Source: an uncultured Verrucomicrobiota bacterium (GTDB lineage Bacteria > Verrucomicrobiota > Kiritimatiellia > Kiritimatiellales > Tichowtungiaceae). Taken from it: DNA of 64,000 bases. Location of the stretch: assembly GCA_903826865.1 (NCBI GenBank), contig CAIKGD010000037.1, positions 30,993 to 94,992 of the forward strand, in the 5' to 3' direction. Each line of letters starts with the position of its first letter. Within the stretch, counting starts at the first letter, position 1. Both the position numbers and the translations under genes were made by a program. The notes beneath the pieces were generated by a model. That model was given only the letters and a program-made list of their open reading frames with translations. It did not search any database and was not told the DNA's origin. This document shows positions 1-8,301 of this stretch, one piece after another.

Positions 1-777
1 ATGGCAGTCACTTTGTTTATTCTTGGGTTACTGGGCGGGTTTTTATCCGGATTGCTGGGATTGGGCGGTGCATTGGTGATGATTCCGCTGATGCTGTCGG
101 TTCCGCCGCTGGTGGGAGCCGGCCGGTTGGCAATGAAGGAGGTCGCCGGACTTTCTATGCTTCAGGTGCTGGCCTCGTCTGTTTCCGGGATTTTTATTCA
201 CCATAAGAATAATTTTGTGAACTGGAAGGTTTTATTGAGTGTTGGCATTCCGATGGGAATCTGCGCGCTGGGCGGTTCCTATCTGTCAAAGTACATGGAA
301 AATCGCACGCTATTGATTTTCTTCGGCATGCTGACTCTGGCGGCCTTCACGCTGTTGTTGACCCAGACGCAGGCGAATATGGATTCGGCGGCGGAAGAGT
401 TCCAATTCCGGCTGATTCCCGGCATTCTGATCGGATCTTTTGTCGGGTTTGTTTCAGGCGCGGTCGGTGCGGGCGGCGGATTTATTCTGATTCCACTGAT
501 GATTGCGGTGTTGCGGGTGCCGCTGAAGGTGACGGTGGGAACGAGTCTTGGCATTGTGTTTATCGGGGCGCTGGCAGGCTCCCTTGGCAAACTGATTTCA
601 ATGCAGGTAAATGTTGCCACAGCCATTCCTCTTATTCTGGGTTCCATTCCGGCGGCGCAACTGGGTGCAAAATGCAGTCAAGCCGTTTCATCCCGTGTTA
701 TTCACCGCATTCTGCTGGCGGTCGTGTTTCTAAGTATGCTGAAAATAGGGTGGACGGTTCTTGCGGGCTGCAAGTAA
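1..777 (+). CDS. TSUP-family (TauE/SafE) membrane permease
   Basis: A 258-residue, very hydrophobic protein with the duplicated layout of the TauE/SafE sulfite/sulfonate exporter (TSUP) family. Two Gly-rich half-repeats are visible, GLGGALVMIPLM near residues 21-32 and GAVGAGGGFILIPLM near residues 151-165, each followed by several membrane segments. Family members move small organic or sulfur-containing anions across the inner membrane; the substrate here cannot be read from sequence. The length matches the family norm (about 250-260), so the ATG at base 1 is probably the true start, but the upstream region is outside the window and a longer N-terminus cannot be excluded. The DUF481 gene follows 26 bases downstream on the same strand. 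Confidence 0.85.
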   Translation: MAVTLFILGLLGGFLSGLLGLGGALVMIPLMLSVPPLVGAGRLAMKEVAGLSMLQVLASSVSGIFIHHKNNFVNWKVLLSVGIPMGICALGGSYLSKYMENRTLLIFFGMLTLAAFTLLLTQTQANMDSAAEEFQFRLIPGILIGSFVGFVSGAVGAGGGFILIPLMIAVLRVPLKVTVGTSLGIVFIGALAGSLGKLISMQVNVATAIPLILGSIPAAQLGAKCSQAVSSRVIHRILLAVVFLSMLKIGWTVLAGCK

Positions 778-803
778 AGTTCTAACGTAAGGAATACATC
801 CCA

Positions 804-1565
804 ATGGTTCGGAAAAAAAGTTTTTATTTGATGATGCCGGTGCTTCTGCTGACAGCGGCAGGAGGCTTTGCGGTGTCAGCAACGAATAATGTGACGACGA
901 ATAGTGCGGCGACGAACGACTGGAAATCGAGCCTGTACGGCGGCTTTGCCGCCCAGAGCGGTAATGCCGTTACCAGATCATATAACTATGGCGGCGAGTT
1001 CAGCCGGGACGGCAAAGTTTACCGGGGAAAACTGAAGCTGGACGGGAAGTACGGCAAGACGGAAGATCAAGTGACGGCGTCGAAGTCTGAAGCTGCCGGA
1101 GAAATGCGCCGGATGCTCGCCGGGCGCTGGTTTGCTTATGGAGTACTTTCCGCCCTGCACGACGATCTCAAAGTGCTGTCTTACCGTATAAAAACCGGCC
1201 CCGGTCTGGGTTATTATTTTGTCGACTCCAAAGAGTTAACCGCAGATGTCAGTTCCGGTCCGCTCTATGTGCAGGAGAAAACGTCGGATGGTTCGAGCGG
1301 TTATCTGGCCTGGCGGGTTGCTCAAGGGATCGACTGGCATATCTCCAGTACATTCCGGTGGTGGATTTTGACAGAGGCCAACGTGGACACCGCAGATACC
1401 ACCGCCTATACCATCGTATGTAAAACCGGAGTCGAAAGCAAAATCAACGGCAGTGTGAGCCTGCTGGTGGTGATAGGCGACGACTACGACAGCCGTCCGG
1501 AAACCAGAGAGAAAATTAAGAAGAACGATTTTGAAGTCAGCACCGGCCTCCGCTATACCTTTTAA
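804..1565 (+). CDS. DUF481 family outer-membrane protein
   Basis: A 253-residue protein with an N-terminal signal peptide (basic MVRKK, hydrophobic core, probable cleavage after residues 25-26). The mature part has alternating polar/aromatic beta-strand patterns and ends in RYTF, a typical C-terminal aromatic of outer-membrane beta-barrels. Pattern and length fit DUF481 (YdiY-like) proteins. AAGGAAT about 10 bases upstream of the ATG is a plausible ribosome-binding site. It is followed by metG after a gap of only 9-18 bases, so the two may be co-transcribed. Function is unknown in the family; the assignment rests on overall pattern rather than a catalytic motif. Confidence 0.7.
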   Translation: MVRKKSFYLMMPVLLLTAAGGFAVSATNNVTTNSAATNDWKSSLYGGFAAQSGNAVTRSYNYGGEFSRDGKVYRGKLKLDGKYGKTEDQVTASKSEAAGEMRRMLAGRWFAYGVLSALHDDLKVLSYRIKTGPGLGYYFVDSKELTADVSSGPLYVQEKTSDGSSGYLAWRVAQGIDWHISSTFRWWILTEANVDTADTTAYTIVCKTGVESKINGSVSLLVVIGDDYDSRPETREKIKKNDFEVSTGLRYTF

Positions 1566-1583
1566 TCCAACCGGATGATATAC

Positions 1584-3587
1584 ATGGCAGACAAGAGCTA
1601 CTACGTCACGACCCCGATCTATTATGTGAACGACAGGCCGCACATCGGCCATGCGTACACGACGGTTCTTGCCGATGTGCTGGCCCGTTATCACCGTCTG
1701 CTCGACCCGACCTCGACTTTTTTTCTGACCGGCACCGATGAGCACGGCCAGAAAGTCCAGCAGGCCGCCGAAAAAAACGGCCTGACCCCGCAGCAGCAGT
1801 GCGATCAGACGGTGGTTCGCTATCAGGAACTCTGGAAGCGCCTTGGAATCACCAACGACGATTTTATCCGTACCACTGAAGACCGGCACAAAGTCATCGT
1901 GCAGGAAGTGCTGCAGGATCTCTATGACCGTGACGAAATTTACCGTGCGGATTATCAAGGCCGGTACTGTGTGGCCTGCGAACGCTTCTTCGCCGAAAAA
2001 GATCTCGTTGACGGCAGCTGCCCTGAATGCGGGCTCAAAACGGACGCCATTCAGGAGTCCAACTATTTTTTCCGCATGAGCAAATATCAGGACTGGCTCA
2101 TCGAATATATCGAAACTCATCCGGAGTTCATTCGGCCCGACTTCCGCGCCAACGAAACGCTCGGCTTTCTGAAAACAAAAAAACTGCAGGATCTTTGCAT
2201 CTCGCGGCCCAAGTCACGGCTCGCGTGGGGCATCGAACTGCCGTTCGATAAGGATTTTGTCACCTACGTCTGGTTCGATGCGCTCCTGAACTACATCACG
2301 GCCATCGGCTACCGCCGTGACGATGATAAATTCAATAAATGGTGGCCCGCGACACACCAGCTGATCGGTAAAGATATTCTCACTACCCACACCGTGTACT
2401 GGCCGACCATGCTCAAGGCCATGGGCGTGCCGCTGCCGAAAACCGTTTTTGCGCACGGCTGGTGGCTGACCGGCCGCACCAAAATGAGCAAGAGTCTTGG
2501 CAACGTCGTCAACCCGATGGAGATGGTTGATAAATACGGGGTCGATGCCTTCCGCTACTTTCTTATCGCCGAAATGACGCTTGGACAGGATGCTTCTTTT
2601 ACCGAAGAAGCTTTCGTCCGCCGCTACAACAGCGACCTCGCCAACGACCTCGGCAATTTGCTGAGCCGAGTTTTAAGTATGATCACTCGCTATTGCGACG
2701 GGAAGATCCCCGATTACGGGCCAGATGAAAATGTTGACTTTTCCGGGAACCCCGAGCCTCTTGCCCACACTGCTGCAGTTCATTTGAAACTCAAATGGGC
2801 TGTAGAAAAAATGGAGAAAGCAATCCAGACTATGCGACTGGATGCCGGCATCGGGGATGTGCTGGCAGGCGTGCGAGATCTCAATAAATATTTGGAGCAA
2901 ACAGCGCCGTGGACATTGGCGAAAAATAAGGATCAAAAGCATCTTTCTCTTGTGTTGTACACAGCAGCAGAAGGCTTGCGGATTTGTGCCGCGCTGCTTT
3001 ATCCCGTCATGCCCGAACGGATGGGTAAACTACGTGCTGCACTTGGAATGGAAGATGTCACTCCTCAGATGGATAAACTGAAAGAGTTCAATGTATTGAA
3101 GCCCGGGACTCCAATCCGTCCGTTAGACGTGTCGCTGTTTCCGCGCATAGAGGTGGAAAACGTAGAGGCGACGCCCTCGTCGCCTCAGTCAAAGAAAGAA
3201 AAACGCGACGAGGGCGTTGCGTCTACAAAGAATATGAACACAGAACCCGTAAAACCCGAAGGCGTCATCACCTACGACGAAGTCATGAACGTCAAACTGC
3301 GCACCGCCAAAGTGCTTCAGGCCGAAAAGGTCGAAGGGGCTGATAAGCTGCTTAAACTTCAGATCGAAGTCGGCGAAGAAAAACGACAACTCGTTGCGGG
3401 CATTGCGCTGCATTACACCCCTGAACAAGTCGTCGGCAGAACCATCGTCATTGTTGCCAACCTCAAGCCCGCGAAGATCCGCGGCGTCGAATCGCAGGGC
3501 ATGCTGCTTTGCGCCTCCATCGGTGACCAGCTTCGGCTTGTTACCATTGACGGCGAACTGTCCGCCAGCGGAGCGGTTGTAAAATAG
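1584..3587 (+). CDS. metG: methionyl-tRNA synthetase
   Basis: Charges tRNA-Met with methionine in the cytoplasm. Class I signatures are clear: PHIGHAYTT near residue 20 (HIGH motif) and KMSKS near residue 300. Two Cys pairs around residues 129-148 (CVAC and CPEC) match the MetRS zinc knuckle. The C-terminal ~120 residues form the EMAP-II/Arc1p-like tRNA-binding domain (KLLKLQIEVGEEKRQLVAGI), so this is the dimeric long form. The ATG at 1584 (MADKSYYVTT) is preferred because GGAT lies 8 bases upstream; an in-frame ATG at 1575 would add three residues. The linker before the C-terminal domain is encoded by a palindromic insertion (3162-3226). Confidence 0.96.
   Translation: MADKSYYVTTPIYYVNDRPHIGHAYTTVLADVLARYHRLLDPTSTFFLTGTDEHGQKVQQAAEKNGLTPQQQCDQTVVRYQELWKRLGITNDDFIRTTEDRHKVIVQEVLQDLYDRDEIYRADYQGRYCVACERFFAEKDLVDGSCPECGLKTDAIQESNYFFRMSKYQDWLIEYIETHPEFIRPDFRANETLGFLKTKKLQDLCISRPKSRLAWGIELPFDKDFVTYVWFDALLNYITAIGYRRDDDKFNKWWPATHQLIGKDILTTHTVYWPTMLKAMGVPLPKTVFAHGWWLTGRTKMSKSLGNVVNPMEMVDKYGVDAFRYFLIAEMTLGQDASFTEEAFVRRYNSDLANDLGNLLSRVLSMITRYCDGKIPDYGPDENVDFSGNPEPLAHTAAVHLKLKWAVEKMEKAIQTMRLDAGIGDVLAGVRDLNKYLEQTAPWTLAKNKDQKHLSLVLYTAAEGLRICAALLYPVMPERMGKLRAALGMEDVTPQMDKLKEFNVLKPGTPIRPLDVSLFPRIEVENVEATPSSPQSKKEKRDEGVASTKNMNTEPVKPEGVITYDEVMNVKLRTAKVLQAEKVEGADKLLKLQIEVGEEKRQLVAGIALHYTPEQVVGRTIVIVANLKPAKIRGVESQGMLLCASIGDQLRLVTIDGELSASGAVVK
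3162..3226. repeat. palindromic insert inside metG linker
   Basis: Inverted repeat with arms at 3162-3183 and 3205-3226 (20 of 22 positions match) and a 21-base spacer. It is read in frame as a hydrophilic linker rich in Pro, Ser, Lys and Glu between the anticodon-binding and C-terminal tRNA-binding domains of MetRS. Arms of this quality are not expected from coding constraint, so it looks like a small mobile palindrome that landed in a tolerant linker. Confidence 0.75.
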
Positions 3588-3592
3588 ATTTG

Positions 3593-4273
3593 ATGAAAAC
3601 ACTCATCCTAGTCAGACATGCTCAAACCATCCGTGACCATTCTGCGCTCAGCGATTTCGACCGTCCGTTGAGCCGGAGCGGACAACGTGACGCATTCGTG
3701 CTGGCGGAGCGGTTTGCGGATATCGGCCTGCGAGTAGATGCGCTGATCAGCAGCCCGGCGGTCCGCGCGCTTTCCACCGCCGAAGCTTTTGCGCAAAAAC
3801 TTTCCCGTCCGGTTCAGACCGACCAACGCGTTTATAATGCCGGTGTACCGGAACTTCTCGAAACGGTTCAAAGTTTTGAAAACGGGCGCAGCACAGTTGT
3901 TCTGGTCGGGCACAATCCCGGGCTGAGCGAATTCCTGCGTTATCTGACCGAAGAAAACTATGCCGATCTGCCGGTTGCGGCCATGGCGGTAGTGGATATT
4001 CCTGTAAAGGTCTGGCGGCACGTTTTTGCCGGTAAAGGGGTATTGAAGAACGGTCTTTGCCCCAATGCAGAAAGTCCCGGAGCCCGGCGCAATGATACAG
4101 TGCCGGGCCGGGCGGATCGTTTCCGGATATGGCGGTTTGAACACGCCAAGCAGATTAATCAAACCATTATCTTTGTGTTCATGCTGTTGCTGATTCTCGG
4201 TATCGTCGGGCTGATAATGCAGCAGAGCAAAGACTCTTCCGCCATGCCTCAACAGGGATCTTCATTCCGCTGA
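3593..4273 (+). CDS. SixA-like histidine phosphatase with C-terminal membrane anchor
   Basis: The N-terminal ~150 residues are a histidine-phosphatase (phosphoglycerate-mutase-like) domain: LVRHAQ is the RHG-type catalytic motif at residues 5-10, and LVGHNPGLSEF near residue 105 supplies the second catalytic His, as in SixA phosphohistidine phosphatases. After a hydrophilic stretch, residues ~180-205 form one hydrophobic helix (TIIFVFMLLLILGIVGLIM), so the protein is probably anchored in the inner membrane, which is not usual for SixA. ATG at 3593 is preferred; an upstream in-frame TTG at 3590 is a less likely start. It begins 5 bases after the metG stop. The substrate is unknown. Confidence 0.8.
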   Translation: MKTLILVRHAQTIRDHSALSDFDRPLSRSGQRDAFVLAERFADIGLRVDALISSPAVRALSTAEAFAQKLSRPVQTDQRVYNAGVPELLETVQSFENGRSTVVLVGHNPGLSEFLRYLTEENYADLPVAAMAVVDIPVKVWRHVFAGKGVLKNGLCPNAESPGARRNDTVPGRADRFRIWRFEHAKQINQTIIFVFMLLLILGIVGLIMQQSKDSSAMPQQGSSFR

Positions 4274-4336
4274 CCTGAAAATTATTCACACGGCAAGTCC
4301 GGTGTACGGGCAGGCGGTCCGGTATTCGGGCTGCGG

Positions 4337-5089
4337 TTATTTTTCTGTCCGCAACCGCTCAAGTTCTGCCGCCACCCAGCGCGTCTGTTTGGCAACGCCA
4401 AGCAGAATGCGTGCATCGTTGACCGTGAGTTTGCCGCGACTGAAGATGCGGCGCAGACCGAGCATCATGTGATCGAGTTTTTCTTTTTCACAGAATTCCG
4501 TTTCGAGCATCATGGCGCTCCACGTCTCGTAGAGCCGTTCGCGCATTTTCCCGTCGGCCTCCGGCGAGCATTCCGCCGGAGGCACGTAGGAAGGATTGTT
4601 CGCCAGCAAAAAAAGTTCGTAGCAGCAGATCATAACCGCGTGCGAGAGATTCAACGAGCGGTAGAGTTCGCTCGATGGAATATTGATGATGTGGGTGCAA
4701 ACGGCGATTTCTTCGTTGAACAAACCCTTATCCTCGCGGCCGAAAACGAGCGCGGCTTTATGATGTACAGCGGAATCAAGGACAACCGGCGCGATTTCCC
4801 GCGGCAAATAGGCGTGGTCGCGGTAAAACCCGGTGCGGGCGCTGGTTCCGGCGACGACCGTGCAGTCGGCAACCGCCTCTTCCAGAGTTTTGAAAATTTT
4901 GAGCTGACCGAGCATGTCTTCGGCGCTGTAGGCGAGTTTGCGGGCCTCTTCCCAGTCCAGATCTTTGTGCGGGGCGACCAGCGCAAGATCCGTAATGCCC
5001 ATGTTCATCATGACGCGGCAGATGGATCCGACATTTCCCGCATATTTCGGATCAACCAGCACAACGCGTATGTTTTCAAGTGGATTCAT
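4337..5089 (-). CDS. trmJ: tRNA (cytidine/uridine-2'-O)-methyltransferase, TrmJ-type
   Basis: A SPOUT-class RNA methyltransferase of the TrmH group 1 family, 250 residues, the usual TrmJ length. Motif 1 is VVLVDPKYAGNVGSICRVM near residues 9-27 (Asn-Val-Gly-Ser), motif 2 is ALVFGREDKGL, and motif 3 is INIPSSELYRSLNLSHAV, which form the trefoil-knot S-adenosylmethionine site. TrmJ modifies position 32 of several tRNAs. The C-terminal ~80 residues are the helical extension typical of TrmJ. It is convergent with the SixA-like gene and divergent from the lipoprotein gene at 5157. Confidence 0.9.
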   Translation of the reverse strand: MNPLENIRVVLVDPKYAGNVGSICRVMMNMGITDLALVAPHKDLDWEEARKLAYSAEDMLGQLKIFKTLEEAVADCTVVAGTSARTGFYRDHAYLPREIAPVVLDSAVHHKAALVFGREDKGLFNEEIAVCTHIINIPSSELYRSLNLSHAVMICCYELFLLANNPSYVPPAECSPEADGKMRERLYETWSAMMLETEFCEKEKLDHMMLGLRRIFSRGKLTVNDARILLGVAKQTRWVAAELERLRTEK

Positions 5090-5156
5090 AAAGTGATTTA
5101 CGATTTGAGCAGATCAGAGGGTACAGCTACAATGCAAAAGACAGGAGACAAATTCA

Positions 5157-5816
5157 ATGAAACTGAAAAACATCGTATCAGGGCTGGCAATGACCCTGTT
5201 GCTGGCTGGCTGTGCTTCGGTCTCACAGCAGCACGCAACGGTAGCGGATGGAACTATTCAAAATGCTGCACTTGGTTTTTCCGGATTTACTTTCAAAATC
5301 CCTGACGGGTTTGCTGTCCACAACCCGGCGGCGGAAAATCCGGCCGAACTCAACGAACTGCAACGCATGGCGATCCGGATCTATGACCTCAACAAAACCT
5401 GGCATCCGCGCGGCAACGAGCTGTTTTACGACAGCTTTCTGCTGATGTCCGGAAAAACCTGTTTTATGCTGATTATGGTCAAATACGATTACATGCTGCA
5501 GAAAGAAGAATCACCTTTCTCCGACCGGGTTGTAATAAACTGGCAGCTGATGCCTCTTTACAATGTGACGGCAAGGCGCACGCTCGAACTGAGTGTGAAC
5601 CGCCTGCCGGCAGTTTACACCTGCGGCTATGCTCACGAGCGGAAGGGCTGGTATTATGCCGATCCGAAGCGCAACAGCACAGCGTTCAATTACGAAGCCT
5701 GTAAAGGAATGACCGACAGCCGCAACAATTACATCCTGATAGGCTTTGCGCTGCCGGAGAACGCCAAAGATATTACTGCGCCAATGAAGCAGATGATTGA
5801 GGATATGAAATTCTGA
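5157..5816 (+). CDS. lipoprotein of unknown function
   Basis: A 219-residue protein whose first 20 residues form a lipoprotein signal with lipobox LAGC (acylated Cys 19). An AGGAG ribosome-binding site lies 9 bases before the ATG. The mature part is mixed alpha/beta with several aromatic residues and no motif I recognise. It stands alone between divergent trmJ and the HAD-UbiA gene. It is probably exported and membrane-anchored; no function is proposed. Confidence 0.75.
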   Translation: MKLKNIVSGLAMTLLLAGCASVSQQHATVADGTIQNAALGFSGFTFKIPDGFAVHNPAAENPAELNELQRMAIRIYDLNKTWHPRGNELFYDSFLLMSGKTCFMLIMVKYDYMLQKEESPFSDRVVINWQLMPLYNVTARRTLELSVNRLPAVYTCGYAHERKGWYYADPKRNSTAFNYEACKGMTDSRNNYILIGFALPENAKDITAPMKQMIEDMKF

Positions 5817-5834
5817 ACCCCGTAAAACGGGGTT
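5816..5834 (+). terminator. hairpin at the 3' end of the lipoprotein gene
   Basis: Perfect 8-bp stem AACCCCGT / ACGGGGTT with an AAA loop, starting on the last base of the lipoprotein stop codon. There is no U-tract after it, so it may be an mRNA 3'-end stabiliser rather than an intrinsic terminator. Confidence 0.35.
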
Positions 5835-5869
5835 GAACTTACCTCTGATCTTCTGAATACTCCCGCGCA

Positions 5870-7312
5870 ATGGCTGAAACATCCACAACTGTACTGCGTC
5901 CGCTCTGCGTTGATCTCGACGGAACGCTGGTAAAAACCGATACCTTTGCGCAGGCGCTCCTCTTGCTTGTCCGAACACGCCCTGCAGTGCTCGCTTCTCT
6001 TCCGCGATGGACGTCCGGCGGACTGGCCGCTTTCAAACGGCGCGTTGCTCAGGAAGTCCAGCTCGACCCTGCCGCGCTTCCGTTTCATTTTGAGCTGCTC
6101 ACTTTTCTTAAAAGCGAACGCGAAAAAGGCCGCGAACTGATTCTGGTGACTGCCTCTGATATGTTGCCCGCCCGCGCCATTGCCGCGCATCTGGGTCTCT
6201 TTTCCGATGTCATGGCCAGCGACGGCACCACCAACCTCAAAGCCGCCCGCAAACGCGACGCGCTCATTGCCCGCTTCGGTGAAAAGAATTTTGATTATAT
6301 CGGAAACGCCACCGATGATCTGCCCGTCTGGGAAGCCTCCCGCGAGATTATCGCTGTTAATCCCTGCTGCTCGGTGCGGCGTGCACTCAAAAACCGCCCG
6401 GCGCGGATTTTTGAAGACCGCCCGGCGCGGTTAAAAACCTGGGTCAAGGCTTTGCGGGTTCACCAGTGGATAAAAAACGGTCTGGTTTTTCTGCCGATGC
6501 TGCTGGCGCACGAACTGACCACGCCGGAACTTTACGTCAAAGCCGTGCTGGCGTTTTTCGCCTTCAGTTTTGCAGCCTCAGCTATTTACGTATTCAACGA
6601 CCTTTTCGACCTGCACGCCGACCAGCATCATCCGCGCAAAAAAAACCGTCCATTCGCGGCAGGGAATCTGAGCCTGCTGGCGGCCGCCATTGCCGCGCCT
6701 GTGCTGGTGCTGGCTGCGCTCAGCACGGCACAGCTTTTGCCGCCGGCCTTTACCGGCGTACTGCTGCTCTACCTGATCATCACCACGCTTTATTCGTGGC
6801 GGCTCAAACAGCTTGCACTGCTCGACGTGATGACGCTCGCCGGACTCTATGCCATCCGTATCTTCGCGGGTACAGCGGCCTACGGCGTCGAAACCTCGAC
6901 GTGGCTTATCGCCCTTTCCATCTTTCTTTTCTTCAGCCTTGCCATGGTCAAACGCTATGCCGAACTGCGCGAAGCATCGCAGGAACATTCCGGCGCGGTG
7001 CGGGTGCGCGGCCGCGGTTACTGTGAAGCCGACCTGCCCCTGCTGGCCGGTTTCGGCGCGGGCAGCGGCTGCATTTCGGTGCTGGTGCTGGCGCTCTACA
7101 TCAACAGCGAAAAAGTGGTGCAGTTCTACAATCATCCTGCCGCGCTCTGGCTGCTGTGTCCGTTGCTTCTTTACTGGATCGCCCGGGTCTGGCTGCTCGC
7201 CAGTCGCGGCGAACTGTCCGACGATCCGCTCGACTTTGCCGTCCGCGACCCGCAGACGTGGCTCATCGGCGCACTGAGTGCTGTGATTTTAATTCTAGGC
7301 AGCATTTTATGA
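5870..7312 (+). CDS. HAD hydrolase-UbiA prenyltransferase fusion
   Basis: A two-domain protein of 480 residues. Residues ~10-190 are a HAD-superfamily domain: motif I VDLDGTLVKTD, then LVTASD, then a late acidic motif near GNATDDLPVWE. Residues ~190-480 are a UbiA-type polytopic prenyltransferase with the first Asp motif NDLFDLHAD and the loop YSWRLKQLALLDV. The overall plan resembles UbiA enzymes that transfer a sugar phosphate to polyprenyl phosphate, such as decaprenyl-phosphate phosphoribosyltransferase; several bacterial homologues carry this N-terminal HAD domain, which could dephosphorylate the product. Its stop overlaps the next gene's start (ATGA), so the two are translationally coupled. 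The substrate is inferred, not shown. Confidence 0.85.
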   Translation: MAETSTTVLRPLCVDLDGTLVKTDTFAQALLLLVRTRPAVLASLPRWTSGGLAAFKRRVAQEVQLDPAALPFHFELLTFLKSEREKGRELILVTASDMLPARAIAAHLGLFSDVMASDGTTNLKAARKRDALIARFGEKNFDYIGNATDDLPVWEASREIIAVNPCCSVRRALKNRPARIFEDRPARLKTWVKALRVHQWIKNGLVFLPMLLAHELTTPELYVKAVLAFFAFSFAASAIYVFNDLFDLHADQHHPRKKNRPFAAGNLSLLAAAIAAPVLVLAALSTAQLLPPAFTGVLLLYLIITTLYSWRLKQLALLDVMTLAGLYAIRIFAGTAAYGVETSTWLIALSIFLFFSLAMVKRYAELREASQEHSGAVRVRGRGYCEADLPLLAGFGAGSGCISVLVLALYINSEKVVQFYNHPAALWLLCPLLLYWIARVWLLASRGELSDDPLDFAVRDPQTWLIGALSAVILILGSIL

Positions 7313-8211
7313 AACCTGCTCTTGTGATTATGTCCGCAGGAATCGGCAGCCGTTACGGCGGGCTCAAACAGATTGATCCTGTCGGACCGTCCGGCGAAAT
7401 CGTTCTCGACTACTCGGTGTACGACGCCATTCAGGCCGGTTTCGGTAAAGTGGTTTTCATCATCCGCCCCGACATTGAAGAGGTGTTCAAGGAAGTGATC
7501 GGTCACAAGCTGAATGGGAAAATTCAGGTCGAATACGTTTTCCAAACTCTGGAAAAAGTTCCCGCCGGGTTTGCGGTACCTGCCGGCCGCACCAAACCGT
7601 GGGGCACCGGGCAGGCGGTTCTCACGGCCCGTCCGGCGGTGCAAGAACCGTTTGCAGTGATCAATGCTGACGATTTTTACGGGCGGCAGTCCTTTCTGGT
7701 GATTGCAAAACAGCTGATGAAGATGGATGTAAAAAGCACCGATAGTTGCATGGTCGGCTTCTATATCAAAAACACACTTTCGCCGCACGGCGGCGTGGCG
7801 CGCGGCTATTGCGATGTGCAGGGCGGGAAACTCCGTCATGTCGCCGAACGCTTCAATATTGAGCGCAGAGCCGACGGCGTAATCCGCTATGAAGAGGACG
7901 GCGCGCTCAAAACGATGGCCGATGACGATATGGTTTCCATGAACACCTGGGGCTTCACACCCCGGCTGTTTGATTTTCTGGAACGCGGCTTTGTCGATTT
8001 CCTTTCGCGGCGCGGAACGGAGCTGAAAAGCGAATACCTGCTGCCCGAACTGATTGACGGAATGATCAAGCGCGGCGAGACAACCGTTAGCGTTCTGCCT
8101 TCCAATGAAAAGTGGATGGGCGTCACCTATGCAGACGACAAGCCGCAGGTGATGGCCGGCATCCGCGCTCTTGTTGCCGCCGGCGTCTATCCCGACAACC
8201 TTTGGGCGTGA
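7309..8211 (+). CDS. sugar-phosphate nucleotidyltransferase-like protein
   Basis: A 300-residue protein beginning MKPALVIMSAGIGSRYGG, a variant of the GxGxR nucleotide-binding signature of NTP-transferases, followed by KQIDPVGPSGE, where the catalytic lysine is expected. AVINADDFYG is the Asp-containing metal/nucleotide motif. The ATG at 7309 is embedded in the preceding stop (ATGA) and the encoded start fits the family. Coupling to a UbiA-type transferase suggests supply or handling of an activated sugar for a cell-envelope glycolipid, but the sugar and nucleotide cannot be read from sequence. Confidence 0.8.
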   Translation: MKPALVIMSAGIGSRYGGLKQIDPVGPSGEIVLDYSVYDAIQAGFGKVVFIIRPDIEEVFKEVIGHKLNGKIQVEYVFQTLEKVPAGFAVPAGRTKPWGTGQAVLTARPAVQEPFAVINADDFYGRQSFLVIAKQLMKMDVKSTDSCMVGFYIKNTLSPHGGVARGYCDVQGGKLRHVAERFNIERRADGVIRYEEDGALKTMADDDMVSMNTWGFTPRLFDFLERGFVDFLSRRGTELKSEYLLPELIDGMIKRGETTVSVLPSNEKWMGVTYADDKPQVMAGIRALVAAGVYPDNLWA

Positions 8212-8301
8212 TGTTTTCCAAGGGGCTTTACTGCTGCCGGCAATAAAAAACCTGCTGAATCGTTTGTAGATGTAGTCAGCGGTTCGGCAGGAGGAGAATA
8301 T

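Noticed and set aside
1236..2120. Long antisense frame opposite the DUF481 gene and metG
   Set aside because: It runs across a clearly coded synthetase on the other strand and has no family resemblance.
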